From assembly GCA_021788685.1 (NCBI GenBank), contig JAJYKH010000133.1, forward strand, positions 1 through 7,300: a stretch of DNA of 7,300 nt, given 5' to 3'. Both the position numbers and the translations under genes were made by a program. The notes beneath the pieces were generated by a model. That model did not search any database, had not been told where the DNA came from, and was given only the letters and a program-made list of their open reading frames with translations. This DNA is from Deltaproteobacteria bacterium (lineage in GTDB: Bacteria; Desulfobacterota; Desulfobulbia; Desulfobulbales; UBA5123). Of this stretch, positions 5,884 through 7,300 are shown piece after piece; position 1 is the first letter of the stretch, and every line of letters starts with the position of its first letter.

Positions 5884-6024
5884 TTGGGCTGCTGCTTCGC
5901 GAAAAAGGCGAGGCGGGCGGTAAAGGAGTATTTCGCCTTCCAGCCGGTGCGGGCTGAAGCGCGTGAGCAGATCGAGTTAATTTCTTCCAATTACAAATAT
6001 TTTTGGAGGAGGTACTTACAATGA
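5884..6024 (+). CDS. Doubtful small ORF overlapping the start of the second MFS gene
   Basis: This frame is open from a GTG at 5767; a shorter TTG start at 5884 would give 46 aa. Neither start has a good ribosome site. It contains a basic stretch FAKKARRAVKEYF and ends YKYFWRRYLQ. Its TGA overlaps the ATG of the next gene as ATGA (6021-6024), an arrangement typical of translational coupling. The strong ribosome site of the next gene lies within its last codons. It could be a real coupled small gene, the back half of a frameshifted gene beginning at 5757, or chance. Confidence 0.2.
   Translation: MGCCFAKKARRAVKEYFAFQPVRAEAREQIELISSNYKYFWRRYLQ
6005..6013 (+). promoter_or_regulatory. Strong ribosome binding site of the second MFS gene
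   Basis: GGAGGAGGT lies 7 bases before the ATG at 6021 and fixes the start of the second transporter. It is stronger than the site of the first transporter gene. Together with the hairpins upstream, this suggests the two transporters may be translated at different levels. Confidence 0.8.
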
Positions 6025-7300
6025 GCAGCCTTCAGTTTCCCCATCCACGCATTTCTTCGAGTCCGAGTTGGAAGTGGCTCATTCTCACCACGGTCCTGAT
6101 CGGCGCCACCATGTCGGCCCTGGACGTGAGCATCGTCAACGTGGCGATGCCGACGCTCAAAACCACCTTCGGCGTCTCCATGGCGGTCATCGAGTGGGTG
6201 GCCATGGCCTACATGCTGACACTCACCATTTTCCTGCCCTTCTTTGGAAGGCTCGCCGACATGTTCGGCAGGTCGAAGCTTTACAATATCGGTTTTGTGG
6301 TCTTTTCAGTGGGCTCGTTTTTCTGCGGGTGGGCCGACACGGCCGCCTTCATGATCGGAGCGCGCGTTCTCCAGGCGGTCGGGGCCGGCCTTCTGCAGGC
6401 CAACTCGGTGGCCATCATCACCCAGGCCTTCCCGGCGCATGAGCGCGGCAAGGCCATCGGCATCCAGGGCGCGGTCCAGGCGATCTCCATGTCGATCGGC
6501 CCCTTTGTGGGCGGCATCCTGATCGCCGCCGTGGGCTGGCGGGCCATCTTTTACGTGAACCTCCCCATCGGTCTCCTGGGAACCATCGCCGCTCTCTTCA
6601 TCCTGCCCCAAAATCAGCCGCAGAAGAAAGAGAAGATCGACTACCTGGGAACGGCCTTTTTCGCGAGCGGGCTGGCGTTCATCGTGCTCGCCTTCAACGA
6701 GGGCGTGAAGCTCGGCTGGGGCTCGCCGACCATCCTGACCTATTTCGCTTCCGGGATCGTGCTGATGACCGCGTTCGTCATCACCGAGCTCAAGGTCGCA
6801 TACCCCCTGATCGACCTCAAGCTGTTCAAGAACCCCACCTTCGCCCTGGGGAACCTGACCGGCATGATGTCCTATTACGTCCTGTTCGCTGCCTTGTTCC
6901 TGCTGCCCTTTTATTTCCAGAGGGTCCTGGGCTACAGCGTCGCCCTCACCGGGTCGCTGCTGACCCCCATTCCGCTGGCCATGGGGATCGTCGCCCCGTT
7001 TGCCGGCTCGATCTCGGACAAGTATGGGCCGAGGCTGATGACCTCTTCGGGGATGCTGGTTTCCGCGCTTTCCTGCCTCGCCCTCATGTTCATGGGGCAG
7101 ACGGCTCACCTGCCCGTCTTGCTGGCGGTTCTGGTCCTCCTGGGAATTGGAATGGGATTGTTCACCCCCCCGAACAACAGCGCGATCATGGGCGCCGCTC
7201 CCAAGGAGAAGCTGGGGGTGGCCGGCGGCATCCTGAACATGATGCGCTCCCTTGGGCTCATCTTCGGAGTCGACATCTCCGGCGTGATCTTCACCAGCCT
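6021..7300 (+). CDS. Second DHA2-family (EmrB/QacA-type) MFS exporter, 3' end outside the window
   Basis: This is an inner-membrane drug/proton-antiporter-type exporter and a close paralog of the gene at 3672-5567. The visible 426 codons cover about the first twelve to thirteen helices and no stop is reached. Family signatures are LDVSIVNVAMP in helix 1, motif A GRLADMFGRSK from G76, and GPFVGG in the motif C helix. The start is secured by the strong ribosome site at 6005-6013, and the N-terminus MSSLQFPHPRISSSPSWKWL aligns with the short N-terminus of the first transporter. Sequence identity with the first copy is high throughout and nearly complete in 6741-6877. Whether this copy also has the unusual C-terminal extension cannot be seen. 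Substrate is unknown, and the tandem arrangement suggests duplication followed by divergence. Confidence 0.93.
   Translation, partial: MSSLQFPHPRISSSPSWKWLILTTVLIGATMSALDVSIVNVAMPTLKTTFGVSMAVIEWVAMAYMLTLTIFLPFFGRLADMFGRSKLYNIGFVVFSVGSFFCGWADTAAFMIGARVLQAVGAGLLQANSVAIITQAFPAHERGKAIGIQGAVQAISMSIGPFVGGILIAAVGWRAIFYVNLPIGLLGTIAALFILPQNQPQKKEKIDYLGTAFFASGLAFIVLAFNEGVKLGWGSPTILTYFASGIVLMTAFVITELKVAYPLIDLKLFKNPTFALGNLTGMMSYYVLFAALFLLPFYFQRVLGYSVALTGSLLTPIPLAMGIVAPFAGSISDKYGPRLMTSSGMLVSALSCLALMFMGQTAHLPVLLAVLVLLGIGMGLFTPPNNSAIMGAAPKEKLGVAGGILNMMRSLGLIFGVDISGVIFTS
6741..6877 (+). repeat. Near-identical tract shared by the two MFS genes (copy 2)
   Basis: This is the partner of 4398-4534, in direct orientation at an offset of 2343 bases. 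It codes for YFASGIVLMTAFVITELK and the following segment to about MMSYY. Direct repeats of this length could also recombine and delete the DNA between them, leaving a single hybrid transporter gene. Confidence 0.85.

Noticed and set aside
5490..5990. 166-codon minus-strand frame across the inter-transporter spacer
   Set aside because: It overlaps the end of the first MFS gene antisense, carries no motif, and is best explained as a shadow of GC-rich sequence.

Overview
The window is most likely chromosomal DNA of a GC-rich, Geobacter-like deltaproteobacterium (Desulfuromonadales/Geobacterales). This is an inference from the GC-rich coding style, the SmpB N-terminus (GEKVVATNKKAYHDFFIDE), a one-piece tmRNA next to smpB, and the secretion/pilus-type ATPase. 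The species cannot be named from the sequence. All supported genes lie on the + strand.

Left part (1-2145): an AT-rich leader of about 220 bases is followed by a GspE/PulE/PilB-family ATPase. It appears to start at a CTG codon (222) behind a perfect Shine-Dalgarno sequence. A putative promoter (2077-2106) and an 11-bp hairpin with a T-run (2116-2145) separate it from the next unit.

Middle part (2196-3138): a trans-translation module. smpB (2209-2661, GTG start) is followed after 65 bases by ssrA, the tmRNA (2727-3085), which encodes the tag ADDYSYALAA. An intrinsic terminator at 3097-3138 closes the module. SmpB and tmRNA act together to rescue stalled ribosomes and tag the unfinished protein for proteolysis.

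Right part (3139-7300): about 530 bases without a convincing gene contain a sigma70-like promoter (3528-3556) with palindromes just upstream of and overlapping its -35 box, so the downstream gene is probably repressor-controlled. Two tandem paralogous DHA2/EmrB-QacA-type major facilitator exporters follow. The first (3672-5567) has an unusual C-terminal extension: an extra hydrophobic segment and a soluble tail of about 75-95 residues. The second (6021 to past the window end) is incomplete at its 3' side. The 450 bases between them hold one plausible 45-aa small protein gene, two doubtful small ORFs and several hairpins. The two transporter genes share a 137-bp tract with only two differences, which suggests recent gene conversion.

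The parts I consider least explained are the transporter-fused C-terminal domain, the small ORF and hairpin region between the transporters, and the palindromic operator region. No transposase, integrase, CRISPR array or tRNA gene is visible.
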